A stretch of DNA of 64,000 bases from a bacterium (GCA_019752925.1 JAIELP010000004.1:124001-188000), one strand, 5' to 3'. Counted from the first letter of the stretch, positions 1 to 8,840 are shown. A program made the numbers and translations. The notes: a model not told the origin generated them from the sequence alone.

Positions 1-322
1 CCATGGTGCCGTGAACAATCGGGAAGGCACAGTCTAAAGCAATTTTTTCCTGGGTTTTAATAACCATGAGGTAAGTTTTTTCGTGAAAAGTTAAAAGGCT
101 TACTAAGTTTTGCCCCATCATTTCCGTATCGCTTATAGATTTATATTTTTTAAAAACTTCGGCGTCGCTAAAGTAATACCAACTGCCTTCTTTAGATATG
201 CCGACTAAAACCGGATCGAATAATGTTTTATCAAGAGCAGCGTAAATATTAGAGGCTGAAACAATAGAAACTTCATGTTCAGCCGAGCGACCACCAAATA
301 CTAAGGCAATTTTCTTTTTCAT
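1..322 (-). CDS. ddl: D-alanine--D-alanine ligase, 5' part only
   Basis: This cytoplasmic enzyme joins two D-alanines with ATP for peptidoglycan precursor synthesis. The gene starts with ATG at 322-320 and runs off the left edge, so only the first 107 residues are visible. I translated it by hand. The N-terminus reads KKIALVFGGRSAEHEVS followed by IVSASNI, the standard Ddl signature of the N-terminal domain. The last visible residues are HGTMG, the start of the conserved HGTxGE(D) substrate loop. The ATP-grasp domain lies outside the window. The lipoprotein gene downstream of the GNAT gene ends just 20 bases upstream of this start on the same strand, so all three could be co-transcribed. The family call is firm. 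Confidence 0.93.
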   Translation of the reverse strand, partial: MKKKIALVFGGRSAEHEVSIVSASNIYAALDKTLFDPVLVGISKEGSWYYFSDAEVFKKYKSISDTEMMGQNLVSLLTFHEKTYLMVIKTQEKIALDCAFPIVHGTM

Positions 323-341
323 TAAAAACAATATTAATTAA

Positions 342-1190
342 TTATTGTCCAAATGTGTAGCTATTAACGTTGTAACATATGTCAGCTAACACTTTTTGCG
401 GTACGCCCTGAATGTCATATAAAGAGCGTGTGCAGTAACGCAAAAGGCGAGATGAAAACGGTACATGCGGGCTTAAAATCAAAGTGTAGTGTATACGCTT
501 TGGTTTTCCGTCAGATTCAAGCTCGTATTTACGGATTAAATCAAATTCAATTTTTTTAGCTGGAATTAAACAATTATAAATGTCGGCACAAGCATGTTGA
601 TGAGCCGAGCTTGAAGGAACTTTGTAATTGATGTCGGTTACGACCAAGTTATGGCAGGTTTCAGGGTAGTTGCCTTCGTTGTAACAAGATCCCAGTGCTA
701 AATTTTGCACCACTTGGAACATATACATAGGTTCATTGACGTCGGCCTGAGCGGTGGCTTGTTCATTTTGCTTAGCTGAAAGTGCAAAGCCGCTGTATTT
801 TTGAAATACTTTACTCCATTGGCGTGTAGATTGTGATGTTTGCCCGCCGCCGTTATAGGAAATGGTGGTGGCTAAAACATTTAACTGTAAATAAGTAGAC
901 GTGTTGTTAATACTTTGAATAGTAACATCCTGCTGCTCAATAGTTTGCGAGTTGCCTTCCTGAATAGATTGCGTCAGCACAATGCTGCTGACTTCATTGG
1001 GTTTCATGTCGTTGTAGTCAATAGGGCCAAAACCGTCTGATAAAGCCTGTGCGACAGATTCTGGTGGCACAGCATCGCCGAAACTTTCTTCTTCAAGGTT
1101 TTGTTTTTTTAAACAAGAGGCTCCAAAAAAAATAGCAACAAAGATTCCGGTTAAAATAATTCGTTTTTTAAGTAGAGTGAAGTTTTTCAT
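342..1190 (-). CDS. Predicted lipoprotein of unknown function
   Basis: A 282-residue protein with a basic N-terminus, a hydrophobic stretch and a lipobox-like GASC, with Cys at about residue 18 of the preferred start, so it is probably lipidated and envelope-anchored. I prefer the ATG at 1190 over one eight codons upstream, because it overlaps the stop of the acetyltransferase gene by four bases (ATGA), a typical coupled junction. The rest has several Cys residues in the C-terminal half and no motif I recognise. It sits between a GNAT gene and ddl. Function cannot be assigned from sequence alone. Confidence 0.75.
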   Translation of the reverse strand: MKNFTLLKKRIILTGIFVAIFFGASCLKKQNLEEESFGDAVPPESVAQALSDGFGPIDYNDMKPNEVSSIVLTQSIQEGNSQTIEQQDVTIQSINNTSTYLQLNVLATTISYNGGGQTSQSTRQWSKVFQKYSGFALSAKQNEQATAQADVNEPMYMFQVVQNLALGSCYNEGNYPETCHNLVVTDINYKVPSSSAHQHACADIYNCLIPAKKIEFDLIRKYELESDGKPKRIHYTLILSPHVPFSSRLLRYCTRSLYDIQGVPQKVLADICYNVNSYTFGQ

Positions 1191-2278
1191 ATTGAATCCC
1201 AACCCCAAACCCACAGCGGCATAGGTAAAAGGTTTGATAGTTTTTGTTGCGCATCTGTCGAAACAAAATCGAGAGCATTTACATTTAAAGGGCCGAATAA
1301 AAGCTGAATTAAATCAGATTCTTTTGAAAGTGTGTATAAATCAGTGCCGAAACCAAAAACAAATTGTTCGCCTTGTTTTTCAAGCACAATTTTTTCAAAG
1401 CCTTCGGCTCGGAATGCTTTTTTTATTTTTGTTAAGCAGGATTCTTGATTGATAATTTTTAACATCCCTAAATAGCCTTGGTGTGAAACACTGGCTACTG
1501 GCTCCATCTGAGCACGTAAATTAGTTGAGTGAGCTGGACACATAACGGTAATAACCTGATTTTTTTGTGCGCGTATGTACTGGAATAAATCCATGAGCGC
1601 ATCCACTTGACCTGACCATTCGTGAACGTAATTGATTAAATCAGCGCCCTTTCCTTCAACTGCATAAGCTAAGAGTTGATTGTTTTGATCCCAAGCGGTG
1701 TAAACATTTGAGTTTGGAATTTTTAGAAACTGACGGAAGTCTTCGGCGCCGCGTACGGCGTGTACTGTGTGCTGCGAGTAAAGTTTTAAAAGTGCATTAG
1801 GGTCTACATTGTTGCCGGTAACAAAGCGTAAGTTTTTATTTTTGATCGGTGAGGCGTCATCAAACACGTAGCTGTATTCAAAGCCCGCCAATTCAAAACC
1901 CATTTTGCGGTAAAAATCAAATTGGTCAGTCCATAAAATAACTAAATCGCATTCCTGCTTTTGTGCGAGTTCCATACATTTTTCAATATTTTTACGGCTG
2001 TAACCTTGTTGACGGTGATCAGGATCGGTTACAACAGATCCTATGGCTCCCACCTTAAAAATGGCGTTGGGAGTTTTAACAATTAGTGTTTTTAGAACTG
2101 CGTGTGATATAATTTTTTCATCTTCTGTGATGATGCTCATATTGTGAATGTTGTTTGTGGCAAAAGCGGTTGGGTACTCGCTGGCAATAGTCCAAGAGTT
2201 GTTTTGGCGCAAATTAGCATTCAAAAAGTCGACAACTTGAGTCCATTCATGACTCTCGGGCGAACGGGGTCCTTCCAT
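1187..2278 (-). CDS. GNAT-family N-acetyltransferase
   Basis: 363 residues. The N-terminal half carries a GNAT acetyl-CoA binding motif, VVTDPDHRQQGYSRKN (around residues 82-97), with the preceding beta strand (FKVGAIGSVV) and a following DLVILWTDQFDFYRKMGFE segment typical of the end of the GNAT fold. The length and the long C-terminal half suggest a two-domain Eis-like enzyme, but the substrate is unknown. A good ribosome site (GGAGG) lies just upstream of the ATG at 2278. It overlaps the downstream lipoprotein gene by four bases. Family membership is firm; specificity is not. Confidence 0.85.
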   Translation of the reverse strand: MEGPRSPESHEWTQVVDFLNANLRQNNSWTIASEYPTAFATNNIHNMSIITEDEKIISHAVLKTLIVKTPNAIFKVGAIGSVVTDPDHRQQGYSRKNIEKCMELAQKQECDLVILWTDQFDFYRKMGFELAGFEYSYVFDDASPIKNKNLRFVTGNNVDPNALLKLYSQHTVHAVRGAEDFRQFLKIPNSNVYTAWDQNNQLLAYAVEGKGADLINYVHEWSGQVDALMDLFQYIRAQKNQVITVMCPAHSTNLRAQMEPVASVSHQGYLGMLKIINQESCLTKIKKAFRAEGFEKIVLEKQGEQFVFGFGTDLYTLSKESDLIQLLFGPLNVNALDFVSTDAQQKLSNLLPMPLWVWGWDSI

Positions 2279-2403
2279 AGATCCTCCAAAGCCCTATTTT
2301 AGCTGTTTTCTGCACCCAGATGATACATCCAGAAGGGATGAAATTGACTTAAGCCCAGAAGTTTTTTACATATAATAGCTCATAAAGATTTCCGGAGGCT
2401 AAA

Positions 2404-2640
2404 ATGGCTGATTTGACGCAAAAATGGAAAGAAAATAAAAACGGCAAAATGTTCGTTGATCAATCCTGTATTGCCTGCGACGCCTGTGTTTTATCGGCCC
2501 CTAAAAACTTTGCTATGCATGAAGATGACGGTCATGCTTTTGTTAGTAAACAGCCAGAAACTCCAGAAGAAGAAGCGGCTTGCAAAGAAGCTATGGAAGG
2601 TTGTCCAGTAGAAGCAATCGGCGACTTTGGCGACAAATAA
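2404..2640 (+). CDS. Small single-cluster ferredoxin
   Basis: A 78-residue soluble electron carrier. Cys22, Cys25 and Cys28 (CIACDAC) plus Cys67 followed by Pro fit one [4Fe-4S] cluster of the monocluster ferredoxin type; a further Cys60 could form a disulfide as in related proteins. The acidic composition is usual for the family. It has a strong ribosome site (GGAGG) before the ATG. A TATAAT box lies at 2371-2376, but the TTGACT at 2344-2349 is 21 bases away, too far for a standard sigma70 promoter. The 3' end overlaps the endonuclease III gene by 14 bases, so the two are translationally linked. Confidence 0.9.
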   Translation: MADLTQKWKENKNGKMFVDQSCIACDACVLSAPKNFAMHEDDGHAFVSKQPETPEEEAACKEAMEGCPVEAIGDFGDK

Positions 2641-3292
2641 AGCCACCAAGCGTAACGGCAGCAAGACAAAGGTCGAGTTTAGTTACGGACTCAAACTACT
2701 TAAAAAAAATTATCCTTACGCTCACTGCGCGCTTAATTTTACAACTCCCTTTGAACTTTTAATTGCCACAATTTTATCGGCGCAATGTACAGATGAGCGC
2801 GTAAACAAAGTAACTCCTGAACTTTTCAAAAATTATCCCGATGCTCGTGCCATGAGTGAAGCCCCAGTTGAAGAAATTGAAGAGCTCATTAAGTCGACCG
2901 GATTTTTCAGAAACAAAGCCAAAAATATTAAGGCTTGCTGTGAACAACTTGTGCAAAAACATGGCGGAGAGGTTCCTAAATCGCTAGAGGAGCTTTGGGA
3001 GCTGTCGGGAGTGGGTCGCAAAACAGCGAATGTTGTTTTGGGAAATGCTTACAATATTGCTTCAGGTGTTGTGGTGGATACTCATGTAACCCGATTATCA
3101 AACCGCTTTGGCTGGGTTAAGGGTCAGGATGCGGTTAAGATCGAAGCTCAATTAAACAAGATGTGCCCACAAAAAGATTGGATCATGCTTTCGCATTATT
3201 TAATTGCACACGGTAGAAGCCTTTGTGTGGCGCGAAGTCCAAAATGCGAAGTTTGTTTTATTAACGATGCTTGTCCTAAGCGCGGAGTTTAG
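2627..3292 (+). CDS. nth: Endonuclease III (DNA glycosylase/AP lyase)
   Basis: Base-excision repair enzyme that removes oxidised pyrimidines and cleaves at the abasic site. The 221-residue protein shows the helix-hairpin-helix ELSGVGRKTANVVL with the catalytic Lys, the catalytic Asp in VDTHV, and the C-terminal [4Fe-4S] ligands spaced C-x6-C-x2-C-x5-C (from CVARSPKCEVC). It is somewhat longer than the usual 210 residues because of a basic N-terminal extension (about 15 residues) that overlaps the ferredoxin gene; a slightly later start is possible. Pairing an Fe-S ferredoxin with an Fe-S glycosylase may be only positional. Confidence 0.95.
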   Translation: MATNKATKRNGSKTKVEFSYGLKLLKKNYPYAHCALNFTTPFELLIATILSAQCTDERVNKVTPELFKNYPDARAMSEAPVEEIEELIKSTGFFRNKAKNIKACCEQLVQKHGGEVPKSLEELWELSGVGRKTANVVLGNAYNIASGVVVDTHVTRLSNRFGWVKGQDAVKIEAQLNKMCPQKDWIMLSHYLIAHGRSLCVARSPKCEVCFINDACPKRGV

Positions 3293-3305
3293 GTAGCATT
3301 TAAAC

Positions 3306-3788
3306 ATGCTTCAAGCCTACTTCGAAAGTATCAAATACGTCGGCCACTTATTACCAATGTCTTTCTTAAGAATTTTCTTAGGATATTTTTACATCGATCT
3401 GGTTTTAAAAGACTGGAAACAATATATCATCGGCGTTGGCGGATATTCTGATGTTTTTGTTGAAGCATTAAATAAAGCACAAATTCCTTCATGGTATCGT
3501 TTGCTTCTCAGCGAACAAATTATTCCTAACTGGCATATTTATGCTTTCGTCATTATTGGCTTACAATTAGTTGTAGGTGTGTCCTACGTAATTGGTTATG
3601 TGGTTAGACCGGTTTCAATGTTAGCAGTATTTTTATGTTTAAATTATTTAACCGTTTATTCTGTAGACCGCGAAATATTTTTTAAATTATTAATCGCTTG
3701 CCATATTATGTTGGCTTGGGTTGGTGCTGGCCGTTGTTTAGGGCTAGATTATTATTTCTTCAAACGTCGTCGCGGACTTTGGTGGTAA
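3306..3788 (+). CDS. DoxX-like membrane protein
   Basis: 160 residues with about four predicted membrane segments and the aromatic, Gly-rich composition of the DoxX/DoxD family (for example RIFLGYFYIDLVLKDW near the N-terminus and a closing GRCLGLDYYF). Function in this family is usually poorly defined; some members act with redox partners. It begins 13 bases after nth and ends four bases before the ThiB-like gene, so it is part of the same plus-strand operon. Assignment rests on topology and general resemblance. Confidence 0.65.
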   Translation: MLQAYFESIKYVGHLLPMSFLRIFLGYFYIDLVLKDWKQYIIGVGGYSDVFVEALNKAQIPSWYRLLLSEQIIPNWHIYAFVIIGLQLVVGVSYVIGYVVRPVSMLAVFLCLNYLTVYSVDREIFFKLLIACHIMLAWVGAGRCLGLDYYFFKRRRGLWW

Positions 3789-3792
3789 TTGA

Positions 3793-4827
3793 ATGAGACA
3801 TTTTATTGTTTTTGTGGTTTTAGTGTTTGGTGCGTTGACTGCGTTTTACTATAATCACGGCGATCAGGTTAAAAATATTGAAGACAAAAAAATTCATGTT
3901 TATGCGTCTTCTTCATTTATTGCTAAATGGGGTCCTGGCCCTGAGCTTAAAGAGCTTTTTGAAAAACAAAATATCTTTAAAGTAGAATTTGTTGAAATCT
4001 CTGATATGGCCATGGCCATTCAAAAAATTAGTTTTGAAAACGACGCCTCAGTTGCTGATGTGGTTTTAGGAATTGATCAGTTTGATGTAACTCGCGTAGC
4101 TAATAAAATAAAATGGCGCGACATTGAACGTAACAGTGGAGTTAAGTTTGTAGAAAACTTAGGGCCTGCAGCGGTTGAGAAAACTTTTGTACCTTATGAC
4201 TGGGCGCCTATGTCGTTTGTAGCCCGTAAAAGCCTTAAAACCAGCGTGAGTTCACTAAAAGATTTACTGGCCCCTGAGCTTAAAAATAAAATTGCTTTGC
4301 AGGATCCGCGTACCAGTTCACCGGGCTTACAGTTTTTAGCATGGGTATTTGAAAGTAAATCCGGCGAAGACGCTATTAAATATTTAAAGCAAATGAGTAA
4401 GCAAGCCCACAGCTTCTCACCAAGTTGGTCGGCTTCTTATGGCCTATTTAAAAATAATCAAAGCGATTTAGTGTTTTCCTATGTAACCTCGCCTGTGTAT
4501 CACTTGGTTGAAGATAAAGATGATCAGTTTTTAAGTATTGAAACAACTGAGCCGCTGCCGGTTCAGGTTGAGTTTGCCGGTATTCCACAAACCTGTAAAA
4601 ACTGCGAAGCCGCTGAAATGTTTATTAACTTCATGCTTTCGCCTGAGGCGCAAAAAATTATAATGCAAAAAAATTATATGTTGCCTGTTATCGCGCATGT
4701 AAAAGAAGCCACAGCATTTGATGCACTTAAAGTTTATAAAACTTTGCCTATTAAGTTTTACGAGCAATCCAAATTAGATAAGTGGATCAACACTTGGGTC
4801 GAAATCCGTAAGAATGAAGGAATTTAA
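3793..4827 (+). CDS. Thiamine-type ABC transporter substrate-binding protein
   Basis: 344 residues with an N-terminal hydrophobic export segment and a periplasmic-binding-protein fold. The stretch VYASSSFIAKWGPGPELKE and the later SWSASYGLFKNNQSDLVFSY closely follow the pattern of ThiB/TbpA thiamine-binding proteins, including the SYxTSPxYH element. The protein would capture ligand in the periplasm for the following permease and ATPase. Its end overlaps the permease start by 14 bases. No thiamine-pyrophosphate riboswitch is visible upstream, so the ligand is inferred only from family resemblance; related iron-binding proteins share the fold. Confidence 0.75.
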   Translation: MRHFIVFVVLVFGALTAFYYNHGDQVKNIEDKKIHVYASSSFIAKWGPGPELKELFEKQNIFKVEFVEISDMAMAIQKISFENDASVADVVLGIDQFDVTRVANKIKWRDIERNSGVKFVENLGPAAVEKTFVPYDWAPMSFVARKSLKTSVSSLKDLLAPELKNKIALQDPRTSSPGLQFLAWVFESKSGEDAIKYLKQMSKQAHSFSPSWSASYGLFKNNQSDLVFSYVTSPVYHLVEDKDDQFLSIETTEPLPVQVEFAGIPQTCKNCEAAEMFINFMLSPEAQKIIMQKNYMLPVIAHVKEATAFDALKVYKTLPIKFYEQSKLDKWINTWVEIRKNEGI

Positions 4828-6283
4828 AGTTTCGCACTTACTGCGTTACAGTCTTTTACTATTTTTTTTAATTCCTTACGCGATCTTTTTGTTTTATTAC
4901 AAATTTTCAATTGATATCGATTTGTCTGAGCTGTTGTGGGCTTTAAAAAATACGCTTACTCAATCAACACTAACAGCGCTGATTGTAACGGCCCTCAGTA
5001 TTCCGCTCAGTCAAGGGCTAATACTACTTCCTGAGCGGCTGCAAACCATTGTTAAGCGTTTGTTAATAGTGCCGCAAATTTTACCAGCACTTTATTCAAT
5101 ATTAATTGCATTTTCCGTTTTAAATCCGTTTCCGATGGGAACAATGGGAATTGTTTTTTTATTTGTGCTGATTGATTTAGGCTTTGCAACCTTAATGACT
5201 TACTCAGTAACAACAGAAAAGCTGGGGAATATGTCGGTAATAGGTGAGGTGTACTCACTAGGTAGGCTTAATTTTTTTAAAAAAATTTATTTCCCTTTGT
5301 TGAAACAAGATTTAATAGTTAACTTTTTTATTATCTTCATTTTTTGTTTGTCGAGTTTTTCTATCCCGCTAATTGTGGGTGGCGGGCGTGGCACTAACTT
5401 AGAAGTATTAATTTATGAAAAAATATTTGTTGATCAAAACTGGTCAGCAGCTTTTTCACTTTGTGCGTTTCAGGCAATGGCCATATTTTTTCTGAGCTTT
5501 TTCTTATTAAAAAATAAACAGAAGGACTCTGAGCCATTTGTAGCTGGGAATTATCTAAAATCCTACGTGGGCTTAGGGGTTATTATCGGCTATTTGGGAT
5601 TGTACCTGGGCGGATATTTTATAGGTCTGTATAAATCTTTCTTTTATATAAGCTTTGCCTCTATGTATGTGTGGGACCTTTATGATGCCGCTATTTTTAC
5701 CGGTAAAGCTTTGGCGGTGTACCTAACAGTTAATTTTATCATATTGGTTTTGTGGCTATTGGATTATTTAAATAATAAAAAATTTAATTTAGCTACAAAC
5801 TTAATTTCGGCATCGACAGTGCTGGTAGGATTTACTTTGTACTTAGCTTTTCCAGTTACGCGCGAGTACGATTTAATTAAAATGACTCTGGCCATGAGTA
5901 TTTTGTTTTTTCCATCACTGTTTAAATTATTTTTGCAAAAGCCCATTGAAGATTTGCGCCAGCAAATTTTGGTGGCTGAAGTTTACGGCTTATCAAAGCC
6001 TCAAATCATAATTGAAATTATTTTCCGGCAGATATCAAAACAGATGCTACTGTGGGTGTCGTTTTTAATTGTTTGGTTTATTAGTGAGTATGCGGTTTTA
6101 AAATCGCTTGGCGTGCAAACACAAACCTTGGGATTAGTAACGGAAGGCTTTTTAAGTAGCTATCGCTTGCCATTGGCGTATTTAATGAGTTTCTTTATTT
6201 TGATTTACTGGGTTGGTGCTTTAGCTGTTGTGTCTTTAATATTAAGGGTGGCCTATGTCGCATATAAAAAACTTACGATTTAA
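4814..6283 (+). CDS. ABC transporter permease, ThiP-like fused double permease
   Basis: 489 residues, almost wholly hydrophobic, with about twelve predicted membrane segments. The length and internal two-fold organisation match ThiP-type permeases that carry both membrane halves in one chain. EAA-loop-like segments occur in each half (around GEVYSLGRLNFFKKIYFP and VAEVYGLSKPQIIIEII). It overlaps the binding-protein gene by 14 bases at the start and the ATPase gene by 29 bases at the end, so the three are clearly one transport unit. Substrate as for the binding protein: probably thiamine or a derivative. Confidence 0.75.
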   Translation: MKEFKVSHLLRYSLLLFFLIPYAIFLFYYKFSIDIDLSELLWALKNTLTQSTLTALIVTALSIPLSQGLILLPERLQTIVKRLLIVPQILPALYSILIAFSVLNPFPMGTMGIVFLFVLIDLGFATLMTYSVTTEKLGNMSVIGEVYSLGRLNFFKKIYFPLLKQDLIVNFFIIFIFCLSSFSIPLIVGGGRGTNLEVLIYEKIFVDQNWSAAFSLCAFQAMAIFFLSFFLLKNKQKDSEPFVAGNYLKSYVGLGVIIGYLGLYLGGYFIGLYKSFFYISFASMYVWDLYDAAIFTGKALAVYLTVNFIILVLWLLDYLNNKKFNLATNLISASTVLVGFTLYLAFPVTREYDLIKMTLAMSILFFPSLFKLFLQKPIEDLRQQILVAEVYGLSKPQIIIEIIFRQISKQMLLWVSFLIVWFISEYAVLKSLGVQTQTLGLVTEGFLSSYRLPLAYLMSFFILIYWVGALAVVSLILRVAYVAYKKLTI

Positions 6284-6896
6284 GTTAGATAACTTTGAAC
6301 TCGATATTCCTGAGTTAAATATACCTGAAACAGGTGTAACCGCTATTCAGGGAAGTTCTGGCTCAGGTAAAACTACTTTTTTAAAAACTTTGATTGGCTT
6401 ACATCAACCTTCAGGATGGTCATGGATCTTTAAAGGTGAAGAATTAAGTCGTTTATCAATCAGCAAACGTAAGCTAGGTGTGGTGTTTCAGACCTATGAT
6501 TTATTTCCGCACTTAACAGCAGAAGAAAATATATTTTTAATTCTGAAGGCGCGTCACGAAGAACAAAATCATAATGAAATGCACAAGCAACTGCAAAAGT
6601 ATAAATCTCAGCTCAATTTAGAATCCTGCTGGAAAACTTTAGCCACTAATTTATCGGGCGGGGAAAAGCAGCGTGTGGCTTTACTGCGTGCTTTAGTTTC
6701 TAATCCGCGAATGCTTTTATTGGACGAACCATTTTCAGCTCTTGATAGTGATTTAAGAGTAGAAGCGCGTCGTACAGTGAAAGAATTAATTCAACAGATA
6801 AATATACCGGTGTATTTAATCACTCATGATCAAGAAGACGTGAATACTCTCGCAAATCACGTAATAAAAATGAAGGCTGGAAAAATAACTCAGTAG
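6255..6896 (+). CDS. ABC transporter ATP-binding protein, ThiQ-like
   Basis: 213-residue ATPase that would drive the preceding permease. Walker A is GSSGSGKTT, the signature is LSGGEKQRVALLRAL, Walker B is MLLLDEPFSALD, and the H-loop is LITHDQED. The short length, with no C-terminal regulatory domain, is usual for ThiQ. The ATG at 6255 lies within the end of the permease gene, the longest overlap in this operon. The domain call is certain; the thiamine link rests on the neighbours. Confidence 0.85.
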   Translation: MSHIKNLRFKLDNFELDIPELNIPETGVTAIQGSSGSGKTTFLKTLIGLHQPSGWSWIFKGEELSRLSISKRKLGVVFQTYDLFPHLTAEENIFLILKARHEEQNHNEMHKQLQKYKSQLNLESCWKTLATNLSGGEKQRVALLRALVSNPRMLLLDEPFSALDSDLRVEARRTVKELIQQINIPVYLITHDQEDVNTLANHVIKMKAGKITQ

Positions 6897-6910
6897 TTTC
6901 AGCTACTTTT
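6892..6910 (+). terminator. Weak intrinsic terminator after the ABC operon
   Basis: A five-base-pair stem (AGTAG / CTACT) with a six-base loop followed by TTTTATT overlaps the stop codon region of the ATPase gene. The stem is short, so this is a modest candidate. Confidence 0.35.
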
Positions 6911-7060
6911 ATTGTTTCAATTTGAGAACTTTTAACACTCTCTTGACATTGGTCGAGCCTATCCTAGACCAAGGTAATATTTTTATCAAAAATAAAGCTT
7001 AGTTATTTCAATAGCTTATGAAATCAATTCATTTTTTTTAAAAAAAACTCGACCAAAGCC

Positions 7061-7088
7061 TAAAGTCTCCTAGACCTACGTCCGAATA
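7061..7088 (+). promoter_or_regulatory. Sigma28-like promoter of flagellin 1
   Basis: TAAAGTCT at 7061-7068 and TCCGAATA at 7081-7088 resemble the flagellar sigma28 consensus TAAAGTTT-N11-GCCGATAA, with a 12-base spacer instead of 11. It would give a leader of about 230 bases before the flagellin ATG. It is weaker than the equivalent site before flagellin 2. Confidence 0.5.
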
Positions 7089-7094
7089 GTTGTT

Positions 7095-7328
7095 TGTACA
7101 CGTTGGTGGGACTAAAAAGAGAAAGAAAGACCTCAGATCGAAAGATCTAAATCTGAAATCCCTTCTTAGGCGAACTCGCAGAGCTATGGGTCAGTCACCC
7201 CGGATCTCGTGCGAGTCATCCGCCAACTTTATTTTGATAATTTAATTTTTTATTTTTTAGCGTTTTGGTTATTAACGGTTTTTAAACAAAGAAAGAGAAC
7301 AACAACAACTTATTAGGGGGACGTTTAT
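7095..7328 (+). ncRNA. Structured leader RNA of flagellin 1
   Basis: This non-coding stretch between the promoter and flagellin 1 folds well by eye. AGATC-GAAA-GATCT at 7135-7148 is a small stem with a GNRA tetraloop. A larger hairpin spans 7169-7224: GGCG/CGCC at the base, then ACTCGCA (7174-7180) with TGCGAGT (7210-7216), GAG/CTC and GGG/CCC inside. AT-rich sequence and the ribosome site (AGGGGG) follow. The larger hairpin is not followed by a T-run, so it is not a terminator. It could stabilise the mRNA, control translation or be processed into a small RNA; I cannot match it to a known riboswitch. The remaining part of the 430-base gap (6911-7060) holds a TAGACC motif and no gene. Confidence 0.45.
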
Positions 7329-8156
7329 ATGGGTTTAAGGGTGACAACAAACATGGCTTCAATAGCCGCGCAGAGATCTCTATCCGCACAATCAAAAAAG
7401 CAGGAGCATGCTTCACAGGCACTAGCATCGGGTAACCGAATTGTTAGATCCTCTGACGATGCTGCAGGCTTGGCCATTGCCGAGGGTATGAAATCAGAGT
7501 TAAGAGCAACCGGGGCAGCTCGTTCGAATGCCTTCAATGCCATCTCAGCCATTCAGGTGGGTGAGGGTGGACTATCCGAGATGACCAATCTAATCACGCG
7601 TTTACGTGAGTTGGGTGTTCAGTCGGCTTCAGATACGATAGGTGACAAAGAACGTGTCTACCTACAACAAGAGGCGAAGAGCTTATCTGAAGAGATAGAT
7701 CGTATTTCTAAAACAACTAAATTTGGTGATAAAAACTTACTAGATGGTTCAAATCCAGTTTTTGACTTCCACGTAGGTACAACCGCCAGCAAAGAAAATA
7801 TTATTACTTATAAAGTCGATGGTAATGCCACTCCTTCTGAACTTAATTTAGATTCGGTGGATATTGCATCCAAAGACGGCGCTCGTGACTTATTGGGTTA
7901 CACCGATTCCGCTCTAGAAAAAGTTTCGAGAATGCGTGCAGGTTTTGGTGCCTTGCAGTCCAGATTAGAATCTACAGTTAATGGTTTAGATGTTAAAAAC
8001 GAGAACTTATCTGCAGCCAGATCACGTATCATGGATGCGGATATCGCTAAAGAGTCATCAGAGTTGGCATCTTCATCAATGTTACAGAATGCTTCTATCT
8101 CGGTTTTACAGCAGGCCAATCAGCAACCATATGCTGCAATGAAATTATTGGGATAA
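7329..8156 (+). CDS. Flagellin (filament protein) 1
   Basis: 275 residues, consisting almost only of the conserved D0/D1 coiled-coil ends of flagellin with a minimal central domain. The N-terminus (MGLRVTTNMASIAAQRSL, then SGNRIVRSSDDAAGLAIAE) and the C-terminal region (SRIMDADIAKESSELASSSM, then QANQQPYAAMKLLG) are diagnostic. Such short flagellins are typical of predatory Bdellovibrio-type bacteria with sheathed flagella. It has a long leader and sigma28-like promoter, and a strong terminator follows, so it is probably monocistronic. Compared with flagellin 2 (10123) it differs at many core positions (for example QYPYAAM versus QLPQMAL ends), so the two are not recent copies. Confidence 0.96.
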   Translation: MGLRVTTNMASIAAQRSLSAQSKKQEHASQALASGNRIVRSSDDAAGLAIAEGMKSELRATGAARSNAFNAISAIQVGEGGLSEMTNLITRLRELGVQSASDTIGDKERVYLQQEAKSLSEEIDRISKTTKFGDKNLLDGSNPVFDFHVGTTASKENIITYKVDGNATPSELNLDSVDIASKDGARDLLGYTDSALEKVSRMRAGFGALQSRLESTVNGLDVKNENLSAARSRIMDADIAKESSELASSSMLQNASISVLQQANQQPYAAMKLLG

Positions 8157-8236
8157 TAATAGTTTCAAAATAATCGTTTAATTTCGGTGAATTGGAAGTT
8201 GTCACCCTACAAAAAAGATAACTTCTTGAACCCTAG

Positions 8237-8267
8237 GCCCTGGCGGATCACCGTCAGGGCTTTTTTT
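8237..8267 (+). terminator. Intrinsic terminator of flagellin 1
   Basis: A ten-base-pair GC-rich stem (GCCCTGGCGG / CCGTCAGGGC, one G-T pair), a four-base loop and seven T's. Confidence 0.93.
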
Positions 8268-8398
8268 ATTCGATCTGGCGCCGAGACTGTCACTCAAGTA
8301 GTCGCCATATGTCAAAATTACCTGTAAAAATTCTTACTCTTTAGATTTCCAAAAACCTGAGGTAGAACTAAGGCTCTATTAAACATTAAGGAGTTGGA

Positions 8399-8788
8399 AT
8401 GAAAGCATTAGTTTTATCATTATTATTAGCGGTATCAACGCAAGCTATGGGCGCAGTTGAATTAGGTAAGTACAGAGCAATCGATAAAGACACAAAATCA
8501 ATCACTGCAGACTTAAACTTAAAAGCTGATGGTACGGCAACTATCGTTATCAACTCTGCGGATCTTCCGAAGCCAGTTCCATGTGAAGGTAAATATAAAG
8601 TCGAAGCTAAGATGTTAACTGCAGATGTTAAATGTAAAAGCGAAATTTTAGCTGAAGCTAAAGTTCAAATCGACATCACTAACGTAACTCCAGATTCGGT
8701 TCGTTCTCCAAACGGTGCTGAAGTTGACGTAATCATCGATGCATTAGGTGATGACGCTTTAAAATTCTTATTAAAAAAAGCTGACTAA
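8399..8788 (+). CDS. Small secreted protein of unknown function
   Basis: 129 residues with a clear signal peptide (about 18 residues, ending AMGA). The mature part is beta-rich in appearance with two Cys residues about 20 apart that could form a disulfide. It has a good ribosome site (AAGGAG) and its own terminator at 8841, and lies alone between a flagellin gene and an opposing gene. No family is recognised. Its length and composition suggest a small periplasmic or outer-membrane-associated protein. Confidence 0.75.
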   Translation: MKALVLSLLLAVSTQAMGAVELGKYRAIDKDTKSITADLNLKADGTATIVINSADLPKPVPCEGKYKVEAKMLTADVKCKSEILAEAKVQIDITNVTPDSVRSPNGAEVDVIIDALGDDALKFLLKKAD

Positions 8789-8840
8789 TAAACGACTTGA
8801 TCGATTTGAGATGCTAATTTAATAAATTAAATTTCCATTT

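Noticed and set aside
3293-3792. Possible thiamine-pyrophosphate riboswitch before the ThiB-like gene
   Set aside because: The intergenic gaps here are 13 and 4 bases, and no THI-box pattern is seen upstream of nth or the ferredoxin gene.
7095-7328. c-di-GMP riboswitch in the flagellin 1 leader
   Set aside because: The GAAA tetraloop stem recalls GEMM elements, but the conserved core and receptor helix are absent.
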